DNA of 64,000 nt from the NCBI GenBank assembly GCA_039942715.1, contig JBDVBY010000008.1, positions 84,130 through 148,129 of the forward strand, in the 5' to 3' direction. The notes under the pieces are model-generated. The model did not search any database. It had not been told where the DNA came from and saw only the letters and a program-made list of their open reading frames with translations. Positions 52,594 through 60,771 of this stretch are shown in pieces. This DNA comes from JABDJX01 sp039942715 (GTDB lineage: Bacteria > Pseudomonadota > Alphaproteobacteria > Rhodobacterales > Rhodobacteraceae). Position numbers and translations under genes: made by a program. Within the stretch, counting starts at the first letter, position 1, and each line of letters begins with the position of its first letter.

Positions 52594-53177
52594 TACTTCA
52601 GCTCTGACGCAGAAGTAATCACTCTACCCAAAAGCCCGTACTCAAGCGCCTCATCCGTATTCAGCCAAAAATCACGCTCAGTGTCGCTGGCGATTTTCTT
52701 TTCGGTTTGCCCAGTGGCTTTGGCAAAAATCTTATGAAATCGCTTGCGCATGATGTTGATTTGCTCGGCCTGAATTTGGATGTCAGACACCGAACCGCCA
52801 ACGCCGCCGCGCGGTTCATGTAGCAAAAACCGCGTGTTCGGCAGACAAAATCGGTTTTCTTTCTTCGCACCAACGAAAATCAATGCACCAGCCGAAGCCA
52901 CCCAACCAGAGCCAATACAGCGCACAGTGGGCGTGATAAACTTGATCATGTCATGCACCATATCGCCGGATTCAACGTGACCACCGGGCGAGGAGATAAA
53001 CATGTTGATCGGATCATCGCTATCTTCGGCCAAAGCCAATAGCTGCGTTGTCACCTTAGACGCCAGCTTGTCGTCAATGCCGCCGGTAACCAGCACATTG
53101 CGGGATTTGAAAAACAGCTCACCCGCTTTTGGGCCAACATCGTCTTTCTTGTCGTCATCTTTTTTGTCGTCAGCCAT
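52593..53177 (-). CDS. ClpP-like protease (ATP-dependent Clp protease proteolytic subunit, divergent)
   Basis: A 194-residue serine protease of the ClpP fold. The Ser is in GSGWVASAGALIFVGA (compare QAASMGA in ClpP), His in RFLLHEPRGGVGG, Asp in DTERDFWLNTDEALEYGLLG. All three catalytic residues are retained although the motifs diverge from the housekeeping ClpP. A charged N-terminus (MADDKKDDDKKDDVGPKAG) is unusual. Start at 53177 follows a GGTGGAG site. No clpX or clpA gene is near; its partner ATPase is unknown. The NYN gene follows by overlap. Confidence 0.85.
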   Translation of the reverse strand: MADDKKDDDKKDDVGPKAGELFFKSRNVLVTGGIDDKLASKVTTQLLALAEDSDDPINMFISSPGGHVESGDMVHDMIKFITPTVRCIGSGWVASAGALIFVGAKKENRFCLPNTRFLLHEPRGGVGGSVSDIQIQAEQINIMRKRFHKIFAKATGQTEKKIASDTERDFWLNTDEALEYGLLGRVITSASELK

Positions 53178-53269
53178 GGGGTTCTCCACCTAAAATACTG
53201 CATTCGCCTTTGAGGGGAATGTCGTGTCTCGCACCGGGAATGACAAGGGGAGTTTAAGATTGCGTTGCT

Positions 53270-53747
53270 TCAAAGAAATCGATGGAAGATCAGAGCATCG
53301 CAATAGGTGCCATCGGGGCTCTTAAAGGCGCGCGGTTGACGCCCAATTTGATCAAAGCCAGCGCGCTCCCAAGTCGCCACAGCCCTCGTGTTAGAGGCTA
53401 AAACAAAGTTGTACTGCATTGCCTCAAATCCAAGCGCTTTGGCTTCTTGCAAAGAAAACGCCAGCATCGCGCGTGCCACACCTTTTCCTTCAGCACCGCG
53501 CGCAGTGATGTACCCGCAGTTACACACATGCGCTCCGCCTCCCTGTTGGTTTTCACGAATGTAAAACGTGCCCAAAGGCGCGCGATCCTCAGCAATATAT
53601 GCACGCGCAGAGAGCCAATACTCCAATGCTGCCTCTCGCGAGATGCCGCTGTCGATGGCATAGGTGTCTTCCGCGCGAAAACACGGGCTTCAACATATCC
53701 CAAACCGCGTCGTGATCCTTGGCACCTGCACTTCGAACAGTCAGCAC
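53270..53747 (-). pseudogene. GNAT family acetyltransferase, frameshifted
   Basis: The 3' part (118 residues, EYWLSARAYIAEDRAPLGTFYIRENQQG and YITARGAEGKGVARAMLAFSLQEAKALG, acetyl-CoA-binding motif A) is intact. Its N-terminal part is in another frame: reading from the GTG at 53747 gives LTVRSAGAKDHDAVWDMLKPVF. Removing one T from the run at 53678-53681 (AAAA on the plus strand) restores VFRAEDTYAIDSGISREAALEYWL, which fits a GNAT start. Either the gene is broken or the sequence has an extra base. Confidence 0.75.
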
Positions 53748-53758
53748 ACCGCAAACAC

Positions 53759-53838
53759 ACTTCTTTTGTCCAGAAATACTTTGAGGGGTCTGGGGGGCAA
53801 AGCCCCCCAGCGCGCCGACGCCTCAACGAGGCGGCGGA
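53759..53838. repeat. intergenic hairpin repeat
   Basis: A degenerate CTTCTTTTGTCCAGAAATAC block is followed by CTGGGGGGC-AAA-GCCCCCCAG (53790-53810) and then GCGCCGACGCC/GGCGGCG-like pairing. Lies between the acetyltransferase gene and the formaldehyde dehydrogenase gene. Confidence 0.75.
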
Positions 53839-53841
53839 AAC

Positions 53842-54954
53842 TCAATAAACTACTACGCTGCGAATGCTCTCGCCGGAATGCATCAAATCAAAGCCTTTGT
53901 TGATGTCTTCAAGCGCGAGGGTGTGCGTAATCATCGGATCGATTTCGATTTTGCCGTCCATATACCAATCAACGATCTTGGGCACATCGGTACGGCCGCG
54001 CGCCCCACCAAAAGCCGTGCCGCGCCAAGAGCGACCGGTCACAAGCTGAAATGGTCGCGTCGAAATTTCGGCACCTGCGGGGGCAACACCAATGATGATC
54101 GACTCACCCCAACCTTTGTGTGCTGACTCCAAAGCTGTCCGCATGACTTGTACGTTGCCTGTCGCGTCAAAGGTGTAATCCGCACCGCCTTTGGTCAGGT
54201 TCACAAGGTAAGCCACCAGATCGCCGTCAACTTCAGACGGGTTCACGAAATCGGTCATCCCGAAATGCTCGCCCATTTTCTTTTTGTCGTTGTTCAGGTC
54301 AACGCCAACGATTTGATCGGCGCCCGCAAGGCGCAAGCCTTGGATCACATTAAGCCCAATGCCGCCCAAGCCAAACACAATCGCACGCGATCCTTGCTCA
54401 ACCTTGGCTGTGTAGATCACCGCTCCGATACCCGTGGTTACACCACATCCAATATAGCATATCTTATCAAACGGCGCGTCTTCGCGAACCTTGGCGAGGC
54501 TGATCTCGGGCAGCACAGTGTGGTTCGAAAAGGTTGAGCACCCCATGTAGTGCAGGATCGGGTCCCCATCGAGCGTCGAAAACCGCGACGTGCCGTCAGG
54601 CATCAACCCTTGACCTTGGGTGGCACGCACCTTTTGGCACAGGTTCGTTTTCGGATGCAGACAATATTCGCATTCACGACACTCGGCCGTGTAAAGCGGG
54701 ATCACATGATCGCCGGGTTTCAGGCTGGTCACCTCGGGGCCAACCTCCAATACAACGCCCGCCCCCTCATGACCCAGAATCGCCGGGAACAGGCCTTCGG
54801 GATCGGCGCCTGACAGCGTGAATTCGTCGGTGTGACAAATACCGGTGGCTTTGATCTCGACCAAAACCTCGCCAGCGCGCGGTCCGTCGAGGTTTACGTC
54901 CATGATTTCAAGTGGTTTTCCAGCAGCGGTTGCAACAGCGGCACGGGTACGCAT
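53842..54954 (-). CDS. frmA: S-(hydroxymethyl)glutathione dehydrogenase / class III alcohol dehydrogenase
   Basis: A 370-residue zinc alcohol dehydrogenase that oxidises the glutathione-formaldehyde adduct, the main formaldehyde detoxification step. Catalytic zinc ligands are in TGICHTDEFTLSG and the GHEGAGVV/GCGVTTGIG blocks; the four structural cysteines are in AECRECEYCLHPKTNLCQ. The NAD domain has VFGLGGIGLNVIQGLRLAGADQIVGVDLN. AGGGAGAAGAGCC precedes the ATG. The usual S-formylglutathione hydrolase gene is not adjacent. Called flhA/adhI in related bacteria. Confidence 0.94.
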   Translation of the reverse strand: MRTRAAVATAAGKPLEIMDVNLDGPRAGEVLVEIKATGICHTDEFTLSGADPEGLFPAILGHEGAGVVLEVGPEVTSLKPGDHVIPLYTAECRECEYCLHPKTNLCQKVRATQGQGLMPDGTSRFSTLDGDPILHYMGCSTFSNHTVLPEISLAKVREDAPFDKICYIGCGVTTGIGAVIYTAKVEQGSRAIVFGLGGIGLNVIQGLRLAGADQIVGVDLNNDKKKMGEHFGMTDFVNPSEVDGDLVAYLVNLTKGGADYTFDATGNVQVMRTALESAHKGWGESIIIGVAPAGAEISTRPFQLVTGRSWRGTAFGGARGRTDVPKIVDWYMDGKIEIDPMITHTLALEDINKGFDLMHSGESIRSVVVY

Positions 54955-55037
54955 CGGCTCTTCTCCCTGATCTTTATGTTGGCGTAAGCCTGCGGTACTC
55001 AGAAGCTGAAATCAACGCTAAACCCGACGAGGATGCG

Positions 55038-55358
55038 ATGAAATACGTCTGCCTATCTGCGCTATGTGGTCTGATCGCCTGCGCTCCGGTCCCCGACAGC
55101 GGCGCGATTGACGACAACTCTGCGGGCGTTGAGCAATCCGTCGATGGTGAGGATGTGGCAGATAACCCAAACGATCTGTGTGATGCAGGTGAGTATCGTG
55201 CGTTGATCGGGACACCTGTCACGGCGACAGTGTTCCCTACTGGTAAGCTCTTGCGCGTGTTCAGTGAGGCCGACATTGTCACACAGGAATATATCCCGCA
55301 GCGCACCAACGTGATGTTCAGCACTGGCGGTCAGATTATGCGTGTCTTCTGCGGCTAA
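55038..55358 (+). CDS. I78-family peptidase inhibitor-like lipoprotein
   Basis: A 106-residue protein with lipobox LIAC in the N-terminal CLSALCGLIACAPVPDS. The C-terminal domain, LCDAGEYRALIGTPVTATVFPTGKLLRVFSEADIVTQEYIPQRTNVMFSTGGQIMRVFCG, has the two cysteines and the RVxxP/RxNVxxD-type pattern of the I78 inhibitor family. Such proteins inhibit subtilisin-like proteases. GAGG precedes the ATG. Confidence 0.85.
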   Translation: MKYVCLSALCGLIACAPVPDSGAIDDNSAGVEQSVDGEDVADNPNDLCDAGEYRALIGTPVTATVFPTGKLLRVFSEADIVTQEYIPQRTNVMFSTGGQIMRVFCG

Positions 55359-55385
55359 GGCGTCTCAGCGCGAATGTAAGACGCT

Positions 55386-55589
55386 TCAATCCGGCTTCTT
55401 GCCGATATTCGCATCCGTCTTGTCGCGGGCAGCTTTCTCTTCTTTGGTCAGCTTGTTGTTCCAAACATTATTGCTCAGCCCTAATTCGGGCTTTTGCGGT
55501 TTTGTCTTCCCAACGCTCACCTTGCCACCCTTGTTCAGAAACTCCTGAATAAGCGCGTCGTCTGTTTTTTCTTTTGGCACATGTTTCAT
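55386..55589 (-). CDS. conserved small protein, 67 aa
   Basis: Lysine-rich, no signal peptide: KHVPKEKTDDALIQEFLNKGGKVSVGKTKPQKPELG, then LTKEEKAARDK. Looks soluble and disordered to helical. Not recognised. A start at 55625 would add 12 residues; 55589 is the ATG MKHVPKEK. It sits divergent from imuB. Confidence 0.6.
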   Translation of the reverse strand: MKHVPKEKTDDALIQEFLNKGGKVSVGKTKPQKPELGLSNNVWNNKLTKEEKAARDKTDANIGKKPD

Positions 55590-55750
55590 GGCGGCAAGCC
55601 TAACCGCTCGCCCAAGGGTGATCAACCAAAGGTCACAGTCTTTAGCGCGCGATCAAGGACACTGCCAATGGCCGCGATCAAAACACTTGGATAGGCGCGC
55701 AAATAATAAAAGACGGGTGACTCGACTCGGGCGGATCAATGAGTATAAAA

Positions 55751-55765
55751 GAACATAACAAGAAC
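55751..55765 (+). promoter_or_regulatory. SOS box (LexA) of imuB
   Basis: GAACATAACAAGAAC is a direct GAAC-N7-GAAC repeat, the known alphaproteobacterial LexA recognition form (equivalent to GTTC-N7-GTTC on the other strand). It lies 16 bases before the imuB ATG and just after TATAAA. Confidence 0.8.
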
Positions 55766-55781
55766 ATATTACCTTAACGTG

Positions 55782-57452
55782 ATGAAAAACCGCCGTATCC
55801 TTTCGCTTTGGTTCCCGCGTCTGGCCGCCGAACGCTGCTTGCGCGCGCGCCGTGGTTTGCCCCCCTCTGGCCCATTTGCGACTGTAGGCGATGTGCAAAA
55901 CGCCCAAGTTCTGACCTCCTTAACGGCGGAGGCTGAAGCGGCGGGTCTGACCCGTGGCCAACCTTTGCGTGACGCCCATGCGATGTGCCCTGAACTGGAG
56001 ACCAAGCTGGCCAATCCCCGGCTGGATGCAGATTTTCTGACGGTGCTGCGCCGTTGGGCGGGAAAGTTTTCCCCTTGGGTCTCCGAGGAAAAACCTGAAT
56101 CGCTGGTGATCGACATCACGGGCTGTGCGCATCTTTTTGGCGGAGAAGAGGGCGTGATCGACGCGGTTGAAGCTGATTGTGCGATGTTGGGCCTTTCTGT
56201 GCACTCTGGCGTGGCCGACACGGTGGGTGCGGCTTGGGCGCTTGCGCGGTTCGCAGGCGGGCAGGGGGGGACGGTGCGCTCGGGCGACGATATCTCGCAA
56301 GAGGCGCGCGCCACCCGATCACGGGCAGCCAAGCGTCGCCATTGGGAACGCGGCGGGCCCGCTCCTGCCACGCAAACACCCACCAACAGCCCCATAAACC
56401 GTACGGCCAAAATCGCCCAACCCGGGCACACGCGCACCGCTTTAGCGCCTCTGCCAGTGGCGGCTTTGCGGCTTGAAGCTGACACCGTGGCGATGCTCAA
56501 CCGTTTGGGGCTGCGCCACATCTCTGATCTCTCCGGCCAGCCACGCGCTGCATTGGCGCGCCGTTTTGGTCGCCATCTGGTGCAAAAGCTTGACCAGGCG
56601 CTTGGCGTTGAGCCCGAACCGGTCAACCCTGCGCGCGCACCGCATCATTTCGCTGTCCGCCTCAGCTTGCCCGACCCCATCGGGCTGGAAGATGACATTC
56701 TGGCTGCCCTGGATCGCCTGCTGCCACCGCTGGAAGCCAAGCTTAAAAACGCAGGTCGCGGTGCGCGCCGTGTACGTCTTGAATGCCACCGCGCCGATCA
56801 CACCATGCAGGCTGTCGAGGTCGGCCTTGCCCGTCCTGCATCAGACCCGGATCGCATCCGCCCACTTTTGTTCATGAAGCTAAACGAGATCGACGCAGGC
56901 TTCGGTATCGACCGCGTGCGCGTGATCGCAGCCCTCACCGAACCGGTGCATGCACAACAGCACAAAGGTCATGCCGATGCTGCGGCCACTGGTCTTTCGC
57001 GCCTTGCCGGCAGTGCAGATTTCGACGATCTAACCGGGCGACTTGGCGCGCGCATCAGCCTTGAGGCGATCATCCGACTGCACCCGGGCGACAGTCACAT
57101 CCCGGAAAAAACCAGCAAACCGCTCGCCGCCGCTTGGTCAGAACCGGCAGGTGAGTGGCCGCGCTCACCGGGGCCACGCCCACTGGAACTTTGGCGGCCC
57201 GAAATCGTCACCGCAGAGGAAACCCCAAACCTGCCCTCCATATTCCGATGGCGGGGCCGTACACTTGAAACCAGCGCTGCCTTCGGTCCCGAACGCATCG
57301 CGCCCGAATGGTGGCTAGACGATCCCGATTGGCGTACAGGGGTGCGTGATTATTGGCGCGTCACCACACGCACCGGCGAACGTCTCTGGCTCTACTTCGC
57401 GCATGGTGGCACCATGTCACCGGGTTGGTTTTGTCATGGAAGTTTTTGCTAA
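55782..57452 (+). CDS. imuB: ImuB, Y-family polymerase-like protein of the mutagenesis cassette
   Basis: A 556-residue protein related to DinB polymerases but lacking catalytic carboxylates. LSLWFPRLAAERCLRARR and SLVIDITGCAHLFGGEEGVIDAVEADC are typical of ImuB, which is an inactive polymerase fold that bridges the beta clamp and DnaE2. A Pro/Thr-rich insert lies around residues 165-215. It has a LexA box. The usual imuA upstream and dnaE2 downstream are absent here: upstream is a minus-strand small gene, downstream the repeat and fasciclin genes. GTG 55779 is a possible alternate start. Confidence 0.88.
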   Translation: MKNRRILSLWFPRLAAERCLRARRGLPPSGPFATVGDVQNAQVLTSLTAEAEAAGLTRGQPLRDAHAMCPELETKLANPRLDADFLTVLRRWAGKFSPWVSEEKPESLVIDITGCAHLFGGEEGVIDAVEADCAMLGLSVHSGVADTVGAAWALARFAGGQGGTVRSGDDISQEARATRSRAAKRRHWERGGPAPATQTPTNSPINRTAKIAQPGHTRTALAPLPVAALRLEADTVAMLNRLGLRHISDLSGQPRAALARRFGRHLVQKLDQALGVEPEPVNPARAPHHFAVRLSLPDPIGLEDDILAALDRLLPPLEAKLKNAGRGARRVRLECHRADHTMQAVEVGLARPASDPDRIRPLLFMKLNEIDAGFGIDRVRVIAALTEPVHAQQHKGHADAAATGLSRLAGSADFDDLTGRLGARISLEAIIRLHPGDSHIPEKTSKPLAAAWSEPAGEWPRSPGPRPLELWRPEIVTAEETPNLPSIFRWRGRTLETSAAFGPERIAPEWWLDDPDWRTGVRDYWRVTTRTGERLWLYFAHGGTMSPGWFCHGSFC

Positions 57453-57473
57453 AAAAGTTCAACCCAACGGCAT

Positions 57474-57610
57474 CTTCATCTATTTGAAAATACTCTGGCC
57501 TCTCGTGAATTTTGAGAAAATACACCTCGGTTGCGCGATAGTTTCTATCGCTCTAGGAGCGCGAGGGGCAAAGCCCCTCGCATATCGCGACGCGGCAAAG
57601 CCGCGGCGCA
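57474..57610. repeat. intergenic hairpin repeat after imuB
   Basis: CTTCATCTATTTGAAAATAC begins the element. Around 80 bases later GCGAGGGGC-AAA-GCCCCTCGC (57561-57581) forms a 9-base stem, followed by GCGACGCGGC/GCCGCGGCGC-type pairing. Convergent genes flank it. Confidence 0.8.
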
Positions 57611-57617
57611 ACATAAA

Positions 57618-58118
57618 TCACTTCGGCAGAAGCACTTTGTCGATCACGTGGATCACACCGTTGGTTGCGATGATATCCGCCGTGGTCACATTCGACTTAT
57701 TCACGCGCACACCATTTGTGCCGTCAACATGCACAGTCTGACCCTGTACAGTCTCAACGTTCAAACGCTGGCCCGCCAGTTGATCAGACGTCACAGCACC
57801 CGGCACAACGTGATAGGTCAAAACCTTCACCAACTGATCTTTGTTCTCTGGCTTAAGCAGCGTCTCGACTGTGCCTGCCGGCAATGCTGCAAAGGCTGCG
57901 TTTGTCGGCGCAAACACAGTGAACGGACCGTCGCTCTTCAGTGTCTCAACCAAACCGGCAGCGCCAACAGCGGCTACCAATGTTGAGAAATCTTCGTTGC
58001 CCGCCGCGATATCGACAATGTCGTCGCCCTTGTCCATCGAGGCAGGAGCGCAAGCAGCGAGTGTGGCCAAAGCAGCAGCACCCACCAATGTTTTCAAAGC
58101 AAATCTACGTGTCGTCAT
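57618..58118 (-). CDS. fasciclin-domain lipoprotein 1
   Basis: A 166-residue secreted protein with a twin-arginine lipoprotein signal (TTRRFALKTLVGAAALATLAAC). The FAS1 domain shows VFAPTNAAFAALPAGTVETLL, LTYHVVPG and IIATNGVIHVIDKVLLP. FAS1 proteins mediate adhesion or bind surface ligands. The ATG at 58118 follows GGGAAGAGGG. A second, similar gene lies directly upstream. Confidence 0.92.
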   Translation of the reverse strand: MTTRRFALKTLVGAAALATLAACAPASMDKGDDIVDIAAGNEDFSTLVAAVGAAGLVETLKSDGPFTVFAPTNAAFAALPAGTVETLLKPENKDQLVKVLTYHVVPGAVTSDQLAGQRLNVETVQGQTVHVDGTNGVRVNKSNVTTADIIATNGVIHVIDKVLLPK

Positions 58119-58209
58119 GTCCCTCTTCCCTTTCATATTGGAAGTCTTTTTGAAGTCAGTTTTTAGAGATGGGGGCGGCACACACACCGCCCCCGGCAGT
58201 CAAAGTGAT

Positions 58210-58689
58210 TTAGCCCTCGGGCAGGATCACTTTGTCGATCACGTGGATGACGCCGTTTGATGTCTCGATGTCAGATGACACAACGCTTGCGTCCTGAACC
58301 ATCACACCATTGTCCAGATCGATCATTACGTCTGTGCCCTGAACGGTTGTCGCCATCATGTCGTCTGATAGATCAGTCGACATCACTTTGCCGGGTACAA
58401 CGTGGTAGGTCAGGATCGCAGCAAGCTTGTCCTTATTCTCTGGCAGCAGCAGGTCTTCGACTGTGCCTGCCGGAAGCGCAGCGAACGCCTCATCGGTTGG
58501 TGCGAATACTGTGAACGGGCCATCGCCCTTCAGCGTTTCTACCAGACCAGCGGCCTGTACAGCAGCGACAAGTGTTTCGAACGAGCCAGCTTCAACAGCC
58601 GTATCTACGATGTCTTTTTTCATTGATCCGGCAAAAGCTGAACCAGCGATCAGGGCAGCGGCGGCAACAGCCAAAGTTGTACGAAGCAT
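58210..58689 (-). CDS. fasciclin-domain protein 2
   Basis: A 159-residue FAS1 protein with a signal peptide (LAVAAAALIAGSAFA). FAS1 hallmarks VFAPTDEAFAALPAGTVEDLLLPENKDKLAAILTYHVVPG and TSNGVIHVIDKVILPEG are present. It is about 90 bases upstream of the fasciclin lipoprotein gene in the same direction, so the two are tandem paralogues. Start at the ATG 58689. Confidence 0.92.
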   Translation of the reverse strand: MLRTTLAVAAAALIAGSAFAGSMKKDIVDTAVEAGSFETLVAAVQAAGLVETLKGDGPFTVFAPTDEAFAALPAGTVEDLLLPENKDKLAAILTYHVVPGKVMSTDLSDDMMATTVQGTDVMIDLDNGVMVQDASVVSSDIETSNGVIHVIDKVILPEG

Positions 58690-58983
58690 AAGAAATGTCC
58701 TCAGGTTTGTTTTCATGCCGTTGTTGGCATTGTCGGTTCTTACGGAGACTTTGTTGGATCAGATCACCGGGTTTTTCCGCCGATGCCGCTTGACGATAAA
58801 TCTGCGCGGGCTAAGCCACGGCCATTTCACTTCGCCACTCACGTTTGTGTGACTAAACGTCAGAGCGATGTTATCGAACGGCCAAGTTTTCGCTGATATT
58901 TGGGCCTATGACGAATGCGTGAAGGCGATTGCCACCAGCGTGCTTGAGCCTCATTCTATAAGTACGCCCAAACGGAGGATACG

Positions 58984-59913
58984 ATGGCAGGACGGTATAA
59001 AAGCGATCTGAAATGGTCAGATGTTACACCCAAGGCATCTTGGTTGAACCGACGCCAGATCATGGCTGCCATGGGGGCAGGGGCTCTTGGATCAATTGCC
59101 GGACCTGCGTTGGCCAGTTTGGGCGCTAAGAAAACCGACTATGGTGACGGGCTTGAGCTTAACACGCTTGAGGAGATCACCAGCTACAACAACTTTTATG
59201 AATTCGGCACCGACAAAGGTGATCCAGCAAAACATGCCCACATGCTGACCACCGATCCATGGACGGTGAAAATCGACGGCATGGTCGACAAGCCCGGCGA
59301 CTATAGCTTTGACGATATTATGCAGGGTGTGTCACTGGAAGAACGCATCTACCGCTTCCGCTGTGTCGAACGTTGGTCGATGGTGATCCCGTGGGTTGGC
59401 TTTGAACTTGCCGATCTGCTTACCCGTGTGGGTGTGCAGCCTGGCGCAAAATACGTCGCTTTTGAAACAGCCCTGCGCCCCGAGGAAATGCCCGGCGTAA
59501 ATTACCCTATAATAGAGTGGCCTTATAAAGAGGGTCTGCGCATGGACGAGGCGATGCATCCTCTGACCATGATCGCCACCGGCCTTTATGATGAGCCAAT
59601 GCCAAAGCAAAATGGCGCGCCGTTGCGGTTGGTTGTGCCGTGGAAGTACGGCTACAAATCAGTCAAATCGATTGTGCGCATCACATTGGTGGACAAGCAG
59701 CCGCCAACCGCATGGGAAACCTACAGCGCGGCGGAATATGGATTTTATAGTAACGTGAACCCAGAACGCGATCATCCCCGCTGGTCTCAAGCGTTTGAGC
59801 GCAAAGTGGGCGGCGGACTTTTCGCCAAACAAGTTCCGACGCTCAAATTCAATGGATATGAAGAAGAGGTGGCGGGTCTTTATGCAGGCATGGATCTTTT
59901 AAAGTATCACTAA
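58984..59913 (+). CDS. msrP: periplasmic methionine sulfoxide reductase catalytic subunit MsrP (YedY)
   Basis: A 309-residue molybdopterin enzyme that repairs oxidised methionine in periplasmic proteins. A twin-arginine signal (WLNRRQIMAAMGAGALGS) is visible. The molybdenum-ligating Cys lies in YRFRCVERWSMVIPWVGF. GAPLRLVVPWKYGYKSVKSI and the C-terminus GYEEEVAGLYAGMDLLKYH match the family. The stop overlaps the ATG of the 51-residue ORF by one base. Confidence 0.95.
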   Translation: MAGRYKSDLKWSDVTPKASWLNRRQIMAAMGAGALGSIAGPALASLGAKKTDYGDGLELNTLEEITSYNNFYEFGTDKGDPAKHAHMLTTDPWTVKIDGMVDKPGDYSFDDIMQGVSLEERIYRFRCVERWSMVIPWVGFELADLLTRVGVQPGAKYVAFETALRPEEMPGVNYPIIEWPYKEGLRMDEAMHPLTMIATGLYDEPMPKQNGAPLRLVVPWKYGYKSVKSIVRITLVDKQPPTAWETYSAAEYGFYSNVNPERDHPRWSQAFERKVGGGLFAKQVPTLKFNGYEEEVAGLYAGMDLLKYH

Positions 59914-60068
59914 TGGAAGCGCCCGCGATCACATTCAAAGGCATCAGCCTGGCCTGCACCGTACAAAGCACCGGGCAGATGGTAACAAACGCTTGCCAGT
60001 TATCTCACCACTGTTGGTTGATCGAAAAGGTGCTGCGCCCCGAGCCTAACCAGGACTACTGCGGGTGA
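59913..60068 (+). CDS. 51-residue Cys/His-rich ORF between msrP and msrQ
   Basis: Not recognised. The ATG overlaps the msrP stop (TAATG), and the stop overlaps the GTG start of msrQ (GTGA), so it fills the gap exactly. The peptide MEAPAITFKGISLACTVQS continues to Cys28, His32, His33, Cys34 and Cys50 (four cysteines in all) and ends YCG. Such double overlap is a pattern of translational coupling. It is shorter than the usual cutoff, so it may be missed in standard annotation. Metal or redox function is inferred from the cysteines only. Confidence 0.6.
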   Translation: MEAPAITFKGISLACTVQSTGQMVTNACQLSHHCWLIEKVLRPEPNQDYCG

Positions 60069-60673
60069 CACTTTCGCAGCATATAAATGTCGGTCTTGGA
60101 AAGCTGCCAGCGTGGCCACTCTATATAGTAGGCGCATTGCCCCCGATCTGGTGGTTTTATCTCGGCCTCACCGGCGGCCTTGGTGTGGAACCCATCGAAC
60201 GGTTGGAACACAAGCTTGGCGAACTCGCCCTCCAAATGCTGATCGTCGTCCTCGCCGTCACGCCGTTGCGCAAATGGAGTGGTATCAATCTCACCAAATT
60301 CCGTCGCGCTCTTGGCCTGCTCGCCTTTTACTATGTCACCTGTCATTTGCTGGTCTGGCTGATCCTCGATGTTCAGATCCTGTCCGAGATTTGGAAAGAC
60401 ATCCTCAAACGTCCCTACATAACAATCGGCATGGTTGGCTTTGTTGCTATGCTGCCCGTGGCGATCACCTCCAATAACATATCCATCCGAAAAATGGGTC
60501 CAAAGGCCTGGCGCCGCCTGCACCAAGCCACCTACATCGCGGCACTGCTAGGCGCTGTGCATTTCGTGATGCTTGCCAGAGGCTTTCAGTTCGAACCGCT
60601 GATTTACCTCTTGATCGTTATCGGTCTGCTCGCTGCACGCTTAACTTTGCCCAGACGCGCTTACGCTTCTTGA
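60065..60673 (+). CDS. msrQ: MsrQ, heme-containing membrane subunit of the Msr system
   Basis: A 202-residue inner-membrane protein with five to six helices (LPLYIVGALPPIWWFYLGLTGG-like first segments, GLLAFYYVTCHLLVWLILD, IGMVGFVAMLPVAITSN, YIAALLGAVHFVMLARG). His residues in the helices bind heme b. It passes electrons from the quinone pool to MsrP. The start is GTG at 60065. Confidence 0.92.
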   Translation: MTLSQHINVGLGKLPAWPLYIVGALPPIWWFYLGLTGGLGVEPIERLEHKLGELALQMLIVVLAVTPLRKWSGINLTKFRRALGLLAFYYVTCHLLVWLILDVQILSEIWKDILKRPYITIGMVGFVAMLPVAITSNNISIRKMGPKAWRRLHQATYIAALLGAVHFVMLARGFQFEPLIYLLIVIGLLAARLTLPRRAYAS

Positions 60674-60674
60674 T

Positions 60675-60755
60675 CTTCATCTATTCAAAAATACTCGGGG
60701 GAGGTCTGGAGGGGTAGCACCCCTCCAGTGGAGCGGCTTGGCGCAGCCAAGTCGC
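60675..60755. repeat. intergenic hairpin repeat after msrQ
   Basis: CTTCATCTATTCAAAAATAC leads into CTCGGGGGAGGT and the hairpin CTGGAGGGGT-AGC-ACCCCTCCAG (60706-60728), then a GCGGCTTGGC/GCCAAGTCGC hairpin. Convergent genes flank it. Confidence 0.85.
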
Positions 60756-60771
60756 AAATGATATTCTCACT

